A stretch of 6,627 bases of DNA from an uncultured Desulfohalobiaceae bacterium (GCA_913055195.1 CAJXJU010000071.1:1-6627); one strand, 5' to 3'. Positions 1 through 6,376 are shown, counted from the first letter of the stretch. Notes: generated by a model not told the origin, from the letters alone. A program made the numbers and translations.

Positions 1-236
1 CGTTTCCTGAAAATGGAATATTTTCTCAATCCTATTTTATAATTTACTGAAAAAAATTGAACATTTTTTGCAACTCAGAAAGTTGAGTATTTAAAAATTC
101 AACAGGGTGAAGAAGCTTGGAGAATTCGTACTTGCAGAGGCTATAATTACGCTTATCCAGTAAATCTTACGATGCAGCTACTATGCTCTCCAATCTTCTA
201 AACTTCCCATCTTTTTATCTTTCTGATTTAGGTGCC
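1..236. other. Non-coding region downstream of parA
   Basis: No convincing gene is seen. On the minus strand, where a parB following parA would lie, stops come quickly after the parA stop codon. A plus-strand frame stays open for 46 codons (61-198, stop 199-201) but has no start codon with a ribosome site and resembles nothing I know. The stretch 53-108 is AT-rich and holds a short hairpin, CAACT/AGTTG (71-75 and 81-85). It also contains a 12-bp motif that returns inverted at the right end of the window. No T-run terminator for parA is evident. Confidence 0.5.
53..108. repeat. AT-rich element sharing motifs with window end
   Basis: AAAATTGAAC (53-62) is followed by a T-run, a small hairpin (71-85) and ATTCAACAGGGT (97-108). 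The same AAAATTGAAC followed by a T-run occurs at 6543-6552, with ATTCAACA 48 bases further on. The 12-mer ATTCAACAGGGT recurs inverted at 6602-6613. The two places look like diverged copies of one intergenic repeat or of the ends of a mobile element. Homology is inferred from short words only. Confidence 0.35.
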
Positions 237-1004
237 CTAACCCCCCATCCTCACTACTTCCCTGGCTAACTCCAGATAAGCAATTGTTCCGGTTGACCTT
301 ATATCATAGCTGATTACGGGCTTACCATGACTGGGCGCTTCTGATAAGCGTACATTTCTTGGAATAATCGTTTTAAAAACTTTGCCTTGAAAATATTTTT
401 GTACCTCAGCAGCCACCTGGTGGCAGAGATTATTTCGTTTGTCAAACATGGTAAGCAAAACTCCAAGTATGTCTAACTCGTTGTTAAGCCTTGTTTTGAC
501 AAGCTCGTAAGTACGCAATAACTGGGCAATTCCTTCAAGGGCATAATATTCACATTGGAGAGGAATAAGGAGTTTTTGAGCCGCGCATAAGGCATTAACA
601 GTCACTATTCCCAGAGAAGGCGGACAGTCAAAAAGTAGATATTCAAAATCATTTTCTATGTCTCGAATCAGGTTGTTCAAATAATATTCTCGACCTGTTT
701 TGTCCAGTAGCTCCAGTTCAGCGCCTACAAGATCATGTGATGACGGCATGATTTTTAAAAATTTTAGGTCTGTATCCTGAATTATTTCCTCTGCCCTGTA
801 CTCACCTATCAGCCCTGTATATAGATTTTGTTCTATTTTTTTTACATCAAATCCCAGTCCGCTGCTGGCATTGGCTTGCGGGTCACAGTCAATCAGTAAA
901 ACGCTTTTTTCCATAATCGCAAGCGATGCTGCCAGATTAACAGCCGTTGTTGTTTTCCCAACACCCCCCTTTTGATTTGCTACAACTATTTTTTTAGTAT
1001 TCAC
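237..1004 (-). CDS. parA: ParA/Soj chromosome partitioning ATPase
   Basis: This is a ParA-family (Soj-type) P-loop ATPase that would bind DNA non-specifically as an ATP dimer and, with ParB bound at parS, segregate the chromosome origin. From the GTG at 1004 it is 255 residues, the usual Soj length. Visible motifs are the deviant Walker A KGGVGKTT (residues 12-19), Walker A' LLIDCDPQ (36-43), Walker B LLFDCPP with Asp126, and the family's C-terminal SEAPSHGKP segment. There is no N-terminal helix-turn-helix, so it is of the chromosomal rather than the type Ia plasmid kind. The frame is open up to 1124, but the extra residues are unlike the family and run through a palindrome (1087-1148). The GTG is preceded by AGGGGGG only 3 bases away; an ATG at 1022 (six residues longer) is the alternative and lacks a clear ribosome site. 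Two parS sites lie about 200-270 bases upstream. No parB is in the window. Confidence 0.93.
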   Translation of the reverse strand: MNTKKIVVANQKGGVGKTTTAVNLAASLAIMEKSVLLIDCDPQANASSGLGFDVKKIEQNLYTGLIGEYRAEEIIQDTDLKFLKIMPSSHDLVGAELELLDKTGREYYLNNLIRDIENDFEYLLFDCPPSLGIVTVNALCAAQKLLIPLQCEYYALEGIAQLLRTYELVKTRLNNELDILGVLLTMFDKRNNLCHQVAAEVQKYFQGKVFKTIIPRNVRLSEAPSHGKPVISYDIRSTGTIAYLELAREVVRMGG

Positions 1005-1086
1005 TTGCCCCCCTACTTTCATTGAGCTTGAATCCGTGAAGTTTAAACTGTTCAACCGTCTGAAATTCAAGCAACTGAAACATCGC

Positions 1087-1148
1087 ACGGTGACTGTCCT
1101 TTGGGCCATCTTTGGCTGATTCAAAATTAAGCAAGGGACAATCCCCGT
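1087..1148. repeat. Imperfect inverted repeat, REP-like
   Basis: The arms 1087-1103 (ACGGTGACTGTCCTTTG) and 1132-1148 (reverse complement ACGGGGATTGTCCCTTG) match at 14 of 17 positions around a 28-base loop. Sequences of the ACGGTGACTGTCC kind are common in REP elements associated with RAYT transposases; that link is from memory. The element overlaps the 5' end of the open parA frame, which argues for the start downstream of it. It could form a hairpin in the parA leader if transcription starts further upstream. Confidence 0.5.
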
Positions 1149-1200
1149 TCAGCGGTTTTAATTATCACAAAGGTTTGCGCGTTCAGGATTGAGTAAAAAG

Positions 1201-1216
1201 TGTTTCACGTGAAACA
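1201..1216. promoter_or_regulatory. parS: parS site 1 (ParB-binding centromere)
   Basis: TGTTTCACGTGAAACA is a perfect 16-bp palindrome identical to the bacterial chromosomal parS consensus, where ParB (Spo0J) loads and spreads. Its location next to parA fits the usual origin-proximal parABS arrangement. The palindrome extends by one base on each side (G1200/C1217). Confidence 0.95.
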
Positions 1217-1237
1217 CAGGCATTGATACGGAAAGAT

Positions 1238-1253
1238 TGTTTCAGTTGCAAGA
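1238..1253. promoter_or_regulatory. Degenerate parS-like half site
   Basis: TGTTTCAGTTGCAAGA matches the parS consensus at 12 of 16 positions. The left half TGTTTCA is perfect and the right half is decayed. It lies between the two perfect sites. It may be an eroded third parS copy or chance; ParB usually tolerates few mismatches, so strong binding is unlikely. Confidence 0.25.
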
Positions 1254-1256
1254 GAA

Positions 1257-1272
1257 TGTTTCACGTGAAACA
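1257..1272. promoter_or_regulatory. parS: parS site 2 (ParB-binding centromere)
   Basis: This is a second exact copy of TGTTTCACGTGAAACA, 56 bp centre to centre from the first. Two perfect copies so close together in a non-coding gap beside parA make a functional ParB loading cluster very likely. Confidence 0.95.
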
Positions 1273-1319
1273 AGAATGGTGAGGTTATTGGTGTATTGGT
1301 TATGGGCCGGGAGCCTGTA

Positions 1320-1351
1320 TTACCCCTTACCCCTTATCCCTTAGTTACCCC
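1320..1351. repeat. TTACCCC heptamer array
   Basis: The heptamer TTACCCC occurs at 1320-1326 and 1327-1333, followed by TTATCCC (1334-1340), a TTAG spacer and another TTACCCC (1345-1351). The array abuts the epimerase stop codon at 1352-1354. It resembles the short tandemly repeated heptanucleotides known from other bacteria such as cyanobacteria. A second, related array (CCTTTAG) lies at 6408-6435. Confidence 0.7.
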
Positions 1352-2362
1352 TTAAATTATTTGATAATATTTTTTATACCATCCAATAAATTGCCGGATG
1401 CCATAGTCTATGGGGGTTTCAGGCTTGAAGCCTACATCGTGTTGAAGGTCGTCAACGTTTGCAAAAGTTTTAGGCACATCTCCGGGTTGAAGAGGAAGTA
1501 ACTCTTTAATTGCTTTTTTGTTTAAGTGTTTCTCTATTGTCTCTATAAATTCATTTAAAGAAACACTGTTGTTGTTACCAATGTTGTAGATTTTATATGG
1601 TGCAGGGCTTGAGCCTGGATCAGGGTGCTCACCAGACCAGTTGGGGTTTGGCCTGGGAATATGAAAAGTTACACGAAAAACTCCTTCAATGATGTCATCT
1701 ATATATGTAAAGTCTCTTTGCATGTTTCCATAGTTGAAAACTTTGATAGGCTTTTCCTCTAAAATGGCTTTAGTAAAAAGAAATAGTGCCATGTCAGGTC
1801 TTCCCCATGGTCCATACACAGTAAAAAAACGCAGGCCAGTGCAAGGTAGCTGATACAAATAGGCATAAGAATGGGCCATCAACTCATTGGCTTTTTTACT
1901 CGCTGCATACAGGCTTATGGGATGATCTACATTGTCATGAACGCTAAAGGGCATTTTTGCGTTTAAGCCATATACTGAGCTGGATGAGGCAAAAACCAGG
2001 TGTTTAACAGAGTTATGACGGCAGCACTCAAGGATATTGGCAAAGCCAACAATATTTGAATCAACGTAGGCCATTGGGTTCTCGATACTGTATCTTACGC
2101 CTGCCTGTGCGGCAAGATTGACAACATGCGTTATCTTTTCTTGCTCAAAAAGTTTCTCAAGGTTGTCTTTGTCAGCTATATCCATCTGATAAAAAGAAAA
2201 GCCAGCCTTGCTGGTTAATTGGGCCAGACGATCTTTTTTGAGCTGGACGGAGTAATAATCATTAAGATTGTCTATGCCTATTACTTCAATACTTTCATTA
2301 AGGTATCTGGCACAGAGGTGAAAACCTATAAAGCCCGCAGCACCTGTAACTAATATTTTCAT
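1352..2362 (-). CDS. NAD-dependent UDP-glucuronate 4-epimerase-like protein
   Basis: This is an extended short-chain dehydrogenase/reductase of the nucleotide-sugar epimerase group. It most resembles UDP-glucuronate 4-epimerases (LpsL/CapI type), which make UDP-galacturonate for surface polysaccharide. The start at 2362 gives 336 residues, typical for the family, with AAGGAG at 2374-2369 six bases upstream. The frame is open to 2407 but the extra 15 residues add nothing. Motifs are the Rossmann GAAGFIG (7-13), DNLNDYY (31-37) for the NAD ribose, the [11 protein letters not shown] hallmark (86-96), a Ser cluster at 127-129, YxxxK with Tyr152 and Lys156, [15 protein letters not shown] (178-192) and RDFTYIDDI (216-224). 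All catalytic residues are present. A proline-rich insert near residues 236-255 is seen. It starts 14 bases after the upstream gene, so it is probably cotranscribed. UDP-glucose 4-epimerase activity cannot be excluded. Confidence 0.9.
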   Translation of the reverse strand: MKILVTGAAGFIGFHLCARYLNESIEVIGIDNLNDYYSVQLKKDRLAQLTSKAGFSFYQMDIADKDNLEKLFEQEKITHVVNLAAQAGVRYSIENPMAYVDSNIVGFANILECCRHNSVKHLVFASSSSVYGLNAKMPFSVHDNVDHPISLYAASKKANELMAHSYAYLYQLPCTGLRFFTVYGPWGRPDMALFLFTKAILEEKPIKVFNYGNMQRDFTYIDDIIEGVFRVTFHIPRPNPNWSGEHPDPGSSPAPYKIYNIGNNNSVSLNEFIETIEKHLNKKAIKELLPLQPGDVPKTFANVDDLQHDVGFKPETPIDYGIRQFIGWYKKYYQII

Positions 2363-2368
2363 AGTTAT

Positions 2369-2374
2369 CTCCTT
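2369..2374 (-). promoter_or_regulatory. Ribosome binding site of the epimerase
   Basis: AAGGAG on the minus strand, six bases before the ATG at 2362, fixes this start over the longer open frame. Confidence 0.75.
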
Positions 2375-2376
2375 TA

Positions 2377-3030
2377 TCAGGGGGTTAATTTTTTCATTAT
2401 CCCCCAAACTTTATTTTTTAATTCCCTGTTGTCTGGCAACATTTCATCTAAATCTGGAAAAGTCTGAACTATTATATTGTTATAGTTAAATTTGCCAACG
2501 GAAAATGCGAGATCAGGAAAAATTACTTTAAACGCGGTTTTCCCAAAACATAGGATATAAAGAGGATTTATATGTTTGAGGCCGTGTATAAACAATTCCA
2601 GATCAGGAATGAGCTGATTATCTTTTGGGATAAGCAAAGGCCAGTATGTTATGCTGCCTTTTGGCCAATGAAGCAAGGTATGGAGGTTGTAAACTATATC
2701 TTTAACCAGTTTTTTTCTGGGAGTTAAATCATCGTGCGCCAGATCAAGGGCGAATTGAGCATATGTCCAGAGAAAGCTGGCAGGTCTCAAAAGAGGTATT
2801 AATTTTAATCTGATATTTTCTGGCAGTTTTGAAGTGGTGCGCGAAATTCCTTCTGGAGTGCTCCCTGGCAGGGCTTTTTTTGTTTGGCGATGGTTTGTTT
2901 CGTTTGTTTTTAGTTCTGCAGGCCCTGAGGATGAGGTTTCCACTGGTTGAAAGTCCGGCCAATATAATGTCAGACCTAATTGAAGTAAAATGCGCTGATT
3001 TTCTGGCAGGTCTAAAGAGCTAAAATCCAA
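2377..3030 (-). CDS. Degenerate uracil-DNA-glycosylase-like protein
   Basis: This 217-residue protein has no firm functional name. Its C-terminal half (about 125-217) follows the layout of family 4/5-type uracil-DNA glycosylases: WPLLIPKDN, a helix leading into [17 protein letters not shown] (155-170, compare IRPKVIVALGATAAKAL), then [24 protein letters not shown] (186-209). In that last stretch true enzymes have a TxHP-type motif followed by L..N..LK...W. The His of that motif is replaced by Phe191, no GxxPG motif or [4Fe-4S] cysteine set is seen (only one Cys), and residues 28-70 are a polar, probably disordered linker. I infer a catalytically dead or repurposed UDG fold, which is moderately supported. 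The start is TTG at 3030, chosen because GGAGG lies eight bases upstream. It overlaps coaBC by 19 bases, pointing to translational coupling in one operon. Confidence 0.75.
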   Translation of the reverse strand: MDFSSLDLPENQRILLQLGLTLYWPDFQPVETSSSGPAELKTNETNHRQTKKALPGSTPEGISRTTSKLPENIRLKLIPLLRPASFLWTYAQFALDLAHDDLTPRKKLVKDIVYNLHTLLHWPKGSITYWPLLIPKDNQLIPDLELFIHGLKHINPLYILCFGKTAFKVIFPDLAFSVGKFNYNNIIVQTFPDLDEMLPDNRELKNKVWGIMKKLTP

Positions 3031-4244
3031 TCCCAGATCCTCCAGGCGACTTCAGTTTTGGGTAAGAGTGGCCAACTTTCCTGTCTGTTTGTGTGATCTG
3101 AAACATATACCCTGTTTTTGTTGCTGGCAAACGCTGAGTCCTTGTCTGTTATCAAGTTGCCAACTATCAAATCAAGATTTTTTTTCTGGAGTTTATGGAG
3201 ACAGTTTTGTTGCAGATTTTCTGCCTCTGCTGCAAAGCCTATTAATTTTTGTGTTTTAGTTTTTAACCTGCCAATATTTTTAAGGATGTCATGATTTCTG
3301 GTAAATGTTATTTTTAACTGCCGGGTAACTGATTTTTTAAATTTAGGAACAGCACAGGGTTCAGGTGAAAAGTCAGCAACAGCGGCAGCAAGACAACCCA
3401 TGTTCATATCTGGCCATAACTCCATGCACACGGAATACATTTCCCTGGCACTTGTTACAGGATACAAATTTAGCCCGGGTAGTGACAAAACATTAATCGG
3501 CCCATGTACCAGATGAACTTCAGCGCCACGAAGCCAGGCAGCTAAACTCAAGGCCAGTCCCATTTTTCCAGTGGATGGATTTGACCAGAACCTGACCTGA
3601 TCAAAGTACTCCCTTGTAGGGCCACAGGTTATAAGTACTTTATTATTTTTGAGGTCTTGAGGGGTTAAAGCCTTTAAAGTTGAATAATAAATGTTTTCAA
3701 TGGATGTTAAGCGACCTTTGCCTTCCTCGCCACAGGCCATTTGACCTTGCTCTGGTTCCAGGCAGATATAACCTCTTGCTTTTAGTTTTTGCCAATTTTC
3801 TCTGGTTGCAGGGCTATTCCACATCTTTGGATTCATGGCGGGAGCAAAAATTATCGGGCCGGAAAAGGATAGTATCTGGGTGCTCAAAAGGTCATCAGCA
3901 ATGCCATGAGCAGCCCTGGCCAGGATGTTTGCTGTTGCCGGAGCAATGAGCAGGGCATGGGCAGTTTGGCCGGGGGCCAGATGAGCAAAAGTTGAGTGAA
4001 GGAACCCTTCCTGGGTAAACACAGGGTCAGCGCCCAGAGCCTGAAAGTTTATGGGAGGGATAAACTCCCTCCCCGAACGCGTAAGGGTAACGCCAACATC
4101 TAAATTAGACTTTAGCAGTAAACGCAGGAGTTCAATGATTTTATACGCGGCTATGCTACCGCAGACTCCTATGTGTATTCTTCTACCGTAGTAATGGGTG
4201 AAGACCTGAATTATATTATTGTGAAATGGGCTGTTCTGGTGCAT
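3012..4244 (-). CDS. coaBC: Bifunctional CoaBC (PPC synthetase/decarboxylase)
   Basis: This bifunctional Dfp protein makes 4'-phosphopantetheine for coenzyme A. CoaB joins cysteine to 4'-phosphopantothenate using CTP, and the FMN-dependent CoaC domain decarboxylates the product. The 410 residues are near the family length. The CoaC half (about 20-180) has GVCGSIAAYK (26-35), catalytic His88 (AHLAPG), PAMNPKMW (135-142) and the substrate-clamp Cys171 in ACGEEGKGR. The CoaB half (about 200-400) has ITCGPTREYFDQVRFWSN (205-222), STGKMG (224-229), AAVADF (287-292) and the lysines of PKFKK (300-304). All key residues are present. The ATG at 4244 overlaps the upstream lipoprotein gene by 29 bases with only a distant AAGGA, suggesting coupled translation. 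Its 3' end overlaps the next gene by 19 bases. It is a housekeeping gene expected to be essential. Confidence 0.96.
   Translation of the reverse strand: MHQNSPFHNNIIQVFTHYYGRRIHIGVCGSIAAYKIIELLRLLLKSNLDVGVTLTRSGREFIPPINFQALGADPVFTQEGFLHSTFAHLAPGQTAHALLIAPATANILARAAHGIADDLLSTQILSFSGPIIFAPAMNPKMWNSPATRENWQKLKARGYICLEPEQGQMACGEEGKGRLTSIENIYYSTLKALTPQDLKNNKVLITCGPTREYFDQVRFWSNPSTGKMGLALSLAAWLRGAEVHLVHGPINVLSLPGLNLYPVTSAREMYSVCMELWPDMNMGCLAAAVADFSPEPCAVPKFKKSVTRQLKITFTRNHDILKNIGRLKTKTQKLIGFAAEAENLQQNCLHKLQKKNLDLIVGNLITDKDSAFASNKNRVYVSDHTNRQESWPLLPKTEVAWRIWDWILAL
3039..3043 (-). promoter_or_regulatory. Ribosome binding site selecting a TTG start
   Basis: GGAGG on the minus strand, inside the last codons of coaBC, lies eight bases before the TTG at 3030. 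It is the main reason for accepting the unusual start codon of the UDG-like gene. Confidence 0.65.
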
Positions 4245-4746
4245 CTGGTGGAGTATCCTTAAAATAATCTATAGTATCTTTTAATTTAGGTATTATCCAT
4301 ATCTGGAGTTCAGTGGTTCGTCCATCTTCAATAATTCTAATAATGCAATCTTTGGTGGGCTTTTCAAAGACCATGATATACCTTTGATACTTAAAATAGC
4401 TACGGAGATGCCAGCCCTCATTTTTTAGTGACACTAGAAAATAATTAAACAACGATAGTGGTTCAACTCTTCCAGTAAATACGATGACACCGGATTTTAT
4501 GCCTGGTGTTTCAAAAATAATAGATTGTTTGGGTTGTAATTCCATTTGCGTTGGCACGGGTACATCATCGAAGTCATAATAAGTTTCCGTAGGTTGTTGG
4601 GGTGGTTGATCAGCTTCCATGTCCTGCATTGATGTTTCTTCAGTAGAAGTGGATTGGGGGGGTACCGGGCCTACTGACTGGCGTGCTGTGCCGCAGGCTG
4701 TCATTATTAAAACCAAAAAAATTAGCAGTAATGTTTTGTAATTCAT
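4216..4746 (-). CDS. Putative lipoprotein, unknown function
   Basis: This 176-residue protein has an N-terminal lipoprotein signal: Lys4, a hydrophobic stretch (5-15) and the lipobox-like MTAC with Cys18 as the expected lipidated residue. Residues 21-56 form a Pro/Ser/Thr/Glu/Gln-rich linker. A compact domain follows (about 60-157), with VPVPTQMEL, GVIVFTGRVEPLSLFNYF, NEGWHLRSYFKYQRYIMVFEKP and a strand-rich end LQIWIIP. It is probably anchored in the outer membrane and exposed to the periplasm. I know no function; small lipoproteins with this P-x-x-M ... G-x-V ... F ... GW pattern recur in deltaproteobacteria. The ATG at 4746 is preceded by AAGGAGGT, a near-perfect ribosome site. The frame is open to 4842, but that extension enters the palindrome at 4771-4915 and would hide the signal peptide. 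It is the first gene of the minus-strand operon. Confidence 0.87.
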   Translation of the reverse strand: MNYKTLLLIFLVLIMTACGTARQSVGPVPPQSTSTEETSMQDMEADQPPQQPTETYYDFDDVPVPTQMELQPKQSIIFETPGIKSGVIVFTGRVEPLSLFNYFLVSLKNEGWHLRSYFKYQRYIMVFEKPTKDCIIRIIEDGRTTELQIWIIPKLKDTIDYFKDTPPDAPEQPISQ

Positions 4747-4750
4747 TTTG

Positions 4751-4758
4751 ACCTCCTT
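4751..4758 (-). promoter_or_regulatory. Strong ribosome binding site of the lipoprotein
   Basis: AAGGAGGT on the minus strand ends four bases before the ATG at 4746. It decides the start in favour of the form beginning with the signal peptide. Confidence 0.85.
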
Positions 4759-4770
4759 AACTGGGTATCT

Positions 4771-4915
4771 ATGAGTCGCCTGCAAAAAGTAAATTTTTCC
4801 GTGCGGGGACAGGCGAACGGGCGTTGTGACGGTTGTAACCACTTGAAATCATTAGCCGTTCGCCTGTCCCCGCTAGCTGTAATTTACGCGTTTCGACTTT
4901 TTGCAGGCGACTCAT
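4771..4915. mobile_element. Nested perfect palindrome, REP/RAYT-like element
   Basis: A 20-bp perfect outer inverted repeat (4771-4790 with 4896-4915) encloses a 7-bp pair (4789-4795 with 4881-4887, sharing two bases with the outer arm) and an 18-bp perfect inner repeat (4803-4820 with 4856-4873). The loop at 4821-4855 includes ACCACTTGAAATCATTAG. The inner arm GCGGGGACAGGCGAACGG and the loop word resemble the GGGGACAGGC-type REP elements mobilised by RAYT (IS200-like Y1) transposases; that family assignment is from memory. No transposase is in the window and no target duplication is evident at the edges. It sits between the divergent lipoprotein operon and the AT-rich module. As RNA it would fold into a long hairpin from either strand. 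Confidence 0.75.
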
Positions 4916-4944
4916 TATATTCGAAGTTATGATGATTTTTTGAA
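4914..4944 (-). promoter_or_regulatory. Possible sigma-70 promoter for the lipoprotein-coaBC operon
   Basis: On the minus strand TATAAT (4919-4914) matches the -10 consensus, with a TTCAAA-like -35 at 4944-4939, giving a long 19-base spacer. If real, the -10 overlaps the palindrome edge by two bases and the transcript would carry the whole hairpin as its leader. The spacing is poor, so this is only a candidate. Confidence 0.25.
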
Positions 4945-4985
4945 GAATAAGAGGATAGATGAGTAATGCGGATTGGAAATTTTAA

Positions 4986-4991
4986 AGGGAG
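4986..4991 (+). promoter_or_regulatory. Ribosome binding site of the antitoxin-like gene
   Basis: AGGGAG is followed by a six-base spacer and the ATG at 4998. It supports translation of the small gene and, by coupling, of the overlapping fusion gene. Confidence 0.7.
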
Positions 4992-4997
4992 TTATAA

Positions 4998-5249
4998 ATG
5001 AAACTTCTAATTAATATAAAAAATGAAGATTTGCTGGAAAGTATTCTGTCTTTTCTTTCATCATTTCAGGATGATGGTGTAGAAATTATTAATCAGGATT
5101 ACAATGATAAAGAAGAATTCTCAGAAGAATATATAGAAAAAAATTGGAAAGAACTTATAATGACAAGTATTGATAATTCAGATTATTATAAAAGTGATGA
5201 ATACTATATTGATAGGGCTGTTGACTTAGAAGAGAGAGGCAAGATATGA
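4998..5249 (+). CDS. Small acidic antitoxin-like protein
   Basis: This 83-residue protein is of no recognised family by direct reading, but it is built and placed like a type II antitoxin. It is small and rich in Asp/Glu, with an N-terminal strand-helix (MKLLINI then [15 protein letters not shown], residues 1-23). A charged middle (about 30-50) leads to a helix around [10 protein letters not shown], and the C-terminal tail [11 protein letters not shown] would be suited to wrapping a toxin. Its stop codon overlaps the start of the PIN-domain gene by four bases (ATGA at 5246-5249), the usual antitoxin-first, coupled arrangement. No DNA-binding motif is obvious. Base composition is much more AT-rich than the coaBC operon, suggesting transfer. 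The function is inferred mainly from the neighbour. Confidence 0.7.
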   Translation: MKLLINIKNEDLLESILSFLSSFQDDGVEIINQDYNDKEEFSEEYIEKNWKELIMTSIDNSDYYKSDEYYIDRAVDLEERGKI

Positions 5250-6376
5250 ATTATTTACTTGATGTAAATATCATATTAGATAATTATGATCAAATCAGAA
5301 GTAGAAAGTATCAAGATTCAGTGAACGTATTTCAGTGTCTGAAAAATAAAAAAAATGCCTTTGTGTCATCATCTTCTATTGATAATATAAAATTTTTAAA
5401 AATCAAGGATCTTATTCTAGGCAAAGGGTATTCTAGAAAAGTGGCATCAGAAATTGCTAAATATATGATACAGGAACTTATAAAATGTTTCAATATTGCC
5501 AAAACACCGTCTTATATAGAGTTGGACTTAGATGATATAGAAGATTCACAAGTAATTGCTTCAGCAAAAGCAGTCGATGCGATGGTAATTACTAGAGATC
5601 AAAAATTAATACAAAAATATCCAGATATAGCCATTTTCCCAGATGAATTTTTCAAAATAGATAACCCTTCAAAAATTTTGTTTTTAGATTTAAAACAATT
5701 AAATATGCAATATATTAGCCAATTTGAAAAAGCCTTTGACGATGTTTTAAAAAGTGGTTGGTATATTCAGGGAGAGCAGTGTAAAAAGTTTGAACAAGAG
5801 TTTGCTGATTATTGTGGAGCAAAGTATTGTATTGGGGTAGGCAATGGTCTTGATGCTTTAAAGTTGATATTACGAGGCTATAAAGAGTTGGGTTGTATGA
5901 GCAATGGAGATGAAATCATTGTTCCTGCTAATACATTTATAGCGTCAATTCTGGCAATTTCGGAAAATGACTTAGTGCCTGTTCTGGTGGAACCAGATAT
6001 CAACACATATTTAATTGATCCTGATAGGATTGAAGAGAAAATTACCACAAGGACAAAGGCGATAATGGTTGTTCATCTATATGGTCAAACCTGTGAGATG
6101 GATAAAATAAACGAAATTGCGAGAAAATATAATTTAAAAGTAATAGAAGACTCAGCTCAGGCACATGGAGCATATTATAAAGATAAAAAGGCAGGCAATC
6201 TTGGTGATGCAAGCGGATTTAGCTTTTATCCTGGGAAGAATCTGGGCGCTTTGGGAGATGGTGGGGCTATAACAACGAATGATAAAGCGCTAGCAGAAGT
6301 GATAAGGGCGCTTAAAAATTATGGTAGCTGTTGCGTTTCGGAGACTTCTATGCCAGTAAGGAGTTGGAGTTTTTAA
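5246..6376 (+). CDS. PIN domain fused to truncated DegT/StrS sugar aminotransferase
   Basis: The 376-residue product has two parts. Residues 1-137 look like a VapC-type PIN ribonuclease: LLDVNIILD (Asp6, Asp12), [13 protein letters not shown] (39-51, Asp46 near the usual second acidic site), [23 protein letters not shown] (97-119, Asp100 and Asp118) and a terminal FPDEFF (131-136). After a short linker, residues 143-361 match PLP-dependent DegT/DnrJ/EryC1/StrS aminotransferases, closest in feel to FdtB/QdtB-type TDP-3-keto-sugar transaminases. They show [62 protein letters not shown] (301-309) and [15 protein letters not shown] with the PLP lysine Lys331. The match stops at NYGS (358-361), where the family continues for about 150 residues. 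Fifteen unrelated residues and a stop follow, so the small C-terminal domain is lost and transaminase activity is doubtful. The PIN part is complete and could still act as a toxin. Translation is coupled to the antitoxin-like gene by ATGA. The gene is AT-rich and probably acquired. Confidence 0.85.
   Translation: MNYLLDVNIILDNYDQIRSRKYQDSVNVFQCLKNKKNAFVSSSSIDNIKFLKIKDLILGKGYSRKVASEIAKYMIQELIKCFNIAKTPSYIELDLDDIEDSQVIASAKAVDAMVITRDQKLIQKYPDIAIFPDEFFKIDNPSKILFLDLKQLNMQYISQFEKAFDDVLKSGWYIQGEQCKKFEQEFADYCGAKYCIGVGNGLDALKLILRGYKELGCMSNGDEIIVPANTFIASILAISENDLVPVLVEPDINTYLIDPDRIEEKITTRTKAIMVVHLYGQTCEMDKINEIARKYNLKVIEDSAQAHGAYYKDKKAGNLGDASGFSFYPGKNLGALGDGGAITTNDKALAEVIRALKNYGSCCVSETSMPVRSWSF

Larger units (their letters stand above)
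1005..1351. other. Intergenic region with parS cluster and repeats
   Basis: This 347-base gap between the epimerase stop and the parA start has no gene. It holds an imperfect palindrome (1087-1148), two perfect parS sites (1201-1216 and 1257-1272), a parS-like degenerate site between them (1238-1253) and a heptamer array touching the epimerase stop (1320-1351). The parA promoter presumably lies here, but I see no strong -35/-10 pair. Confidence 0.7.

Noticed and set aside
61..201. Open plus-strand frame of 46 codons left of parA
   Set aside because: It has no start codon with a ribosome site and no recognisable similarity, and it overlaps repeat-like DNA.
1005..1124. N-terminal extension of the parA frame to an ATG at 1124
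   Set aside because: The 40 extra residues are unlike ParA proteins and cross a palindrome; the GTG at 1004 gives the usual length.
1320..1351. CRISPR array or telomere-like structure
   Set aside because: The units are only seven bases with no spacers; there is no cas gene and no sign of a linear end.
2363..2407. N-terminal extension of the epimerase frame
   Set aside because: The ATG at 2362 has AAGGAG at good spacing and begins exactly at the Rossmann strand.
2744..3023. Opposite and alternative frames within the UDG-like gene (72 and 64 residues)
   Set aside because: They are shadows with no family likeness, lying inside a better-supported gene.
3068..3949. Plus-strand open frames opposite coaBC (63 and 89 residues)
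   Set aside because: They are antisense to a complete conserved gene, and their Cys/Leu/Trp-rich composition is typical of antisense frames.
4747..4842. N-terminal extension of the lipoprotein frame to 4842
   Set aside because: It lies partly in the nested palindrome and would bury the signal peptide; the ATG at 4746 has a near-perfect ribosome site.
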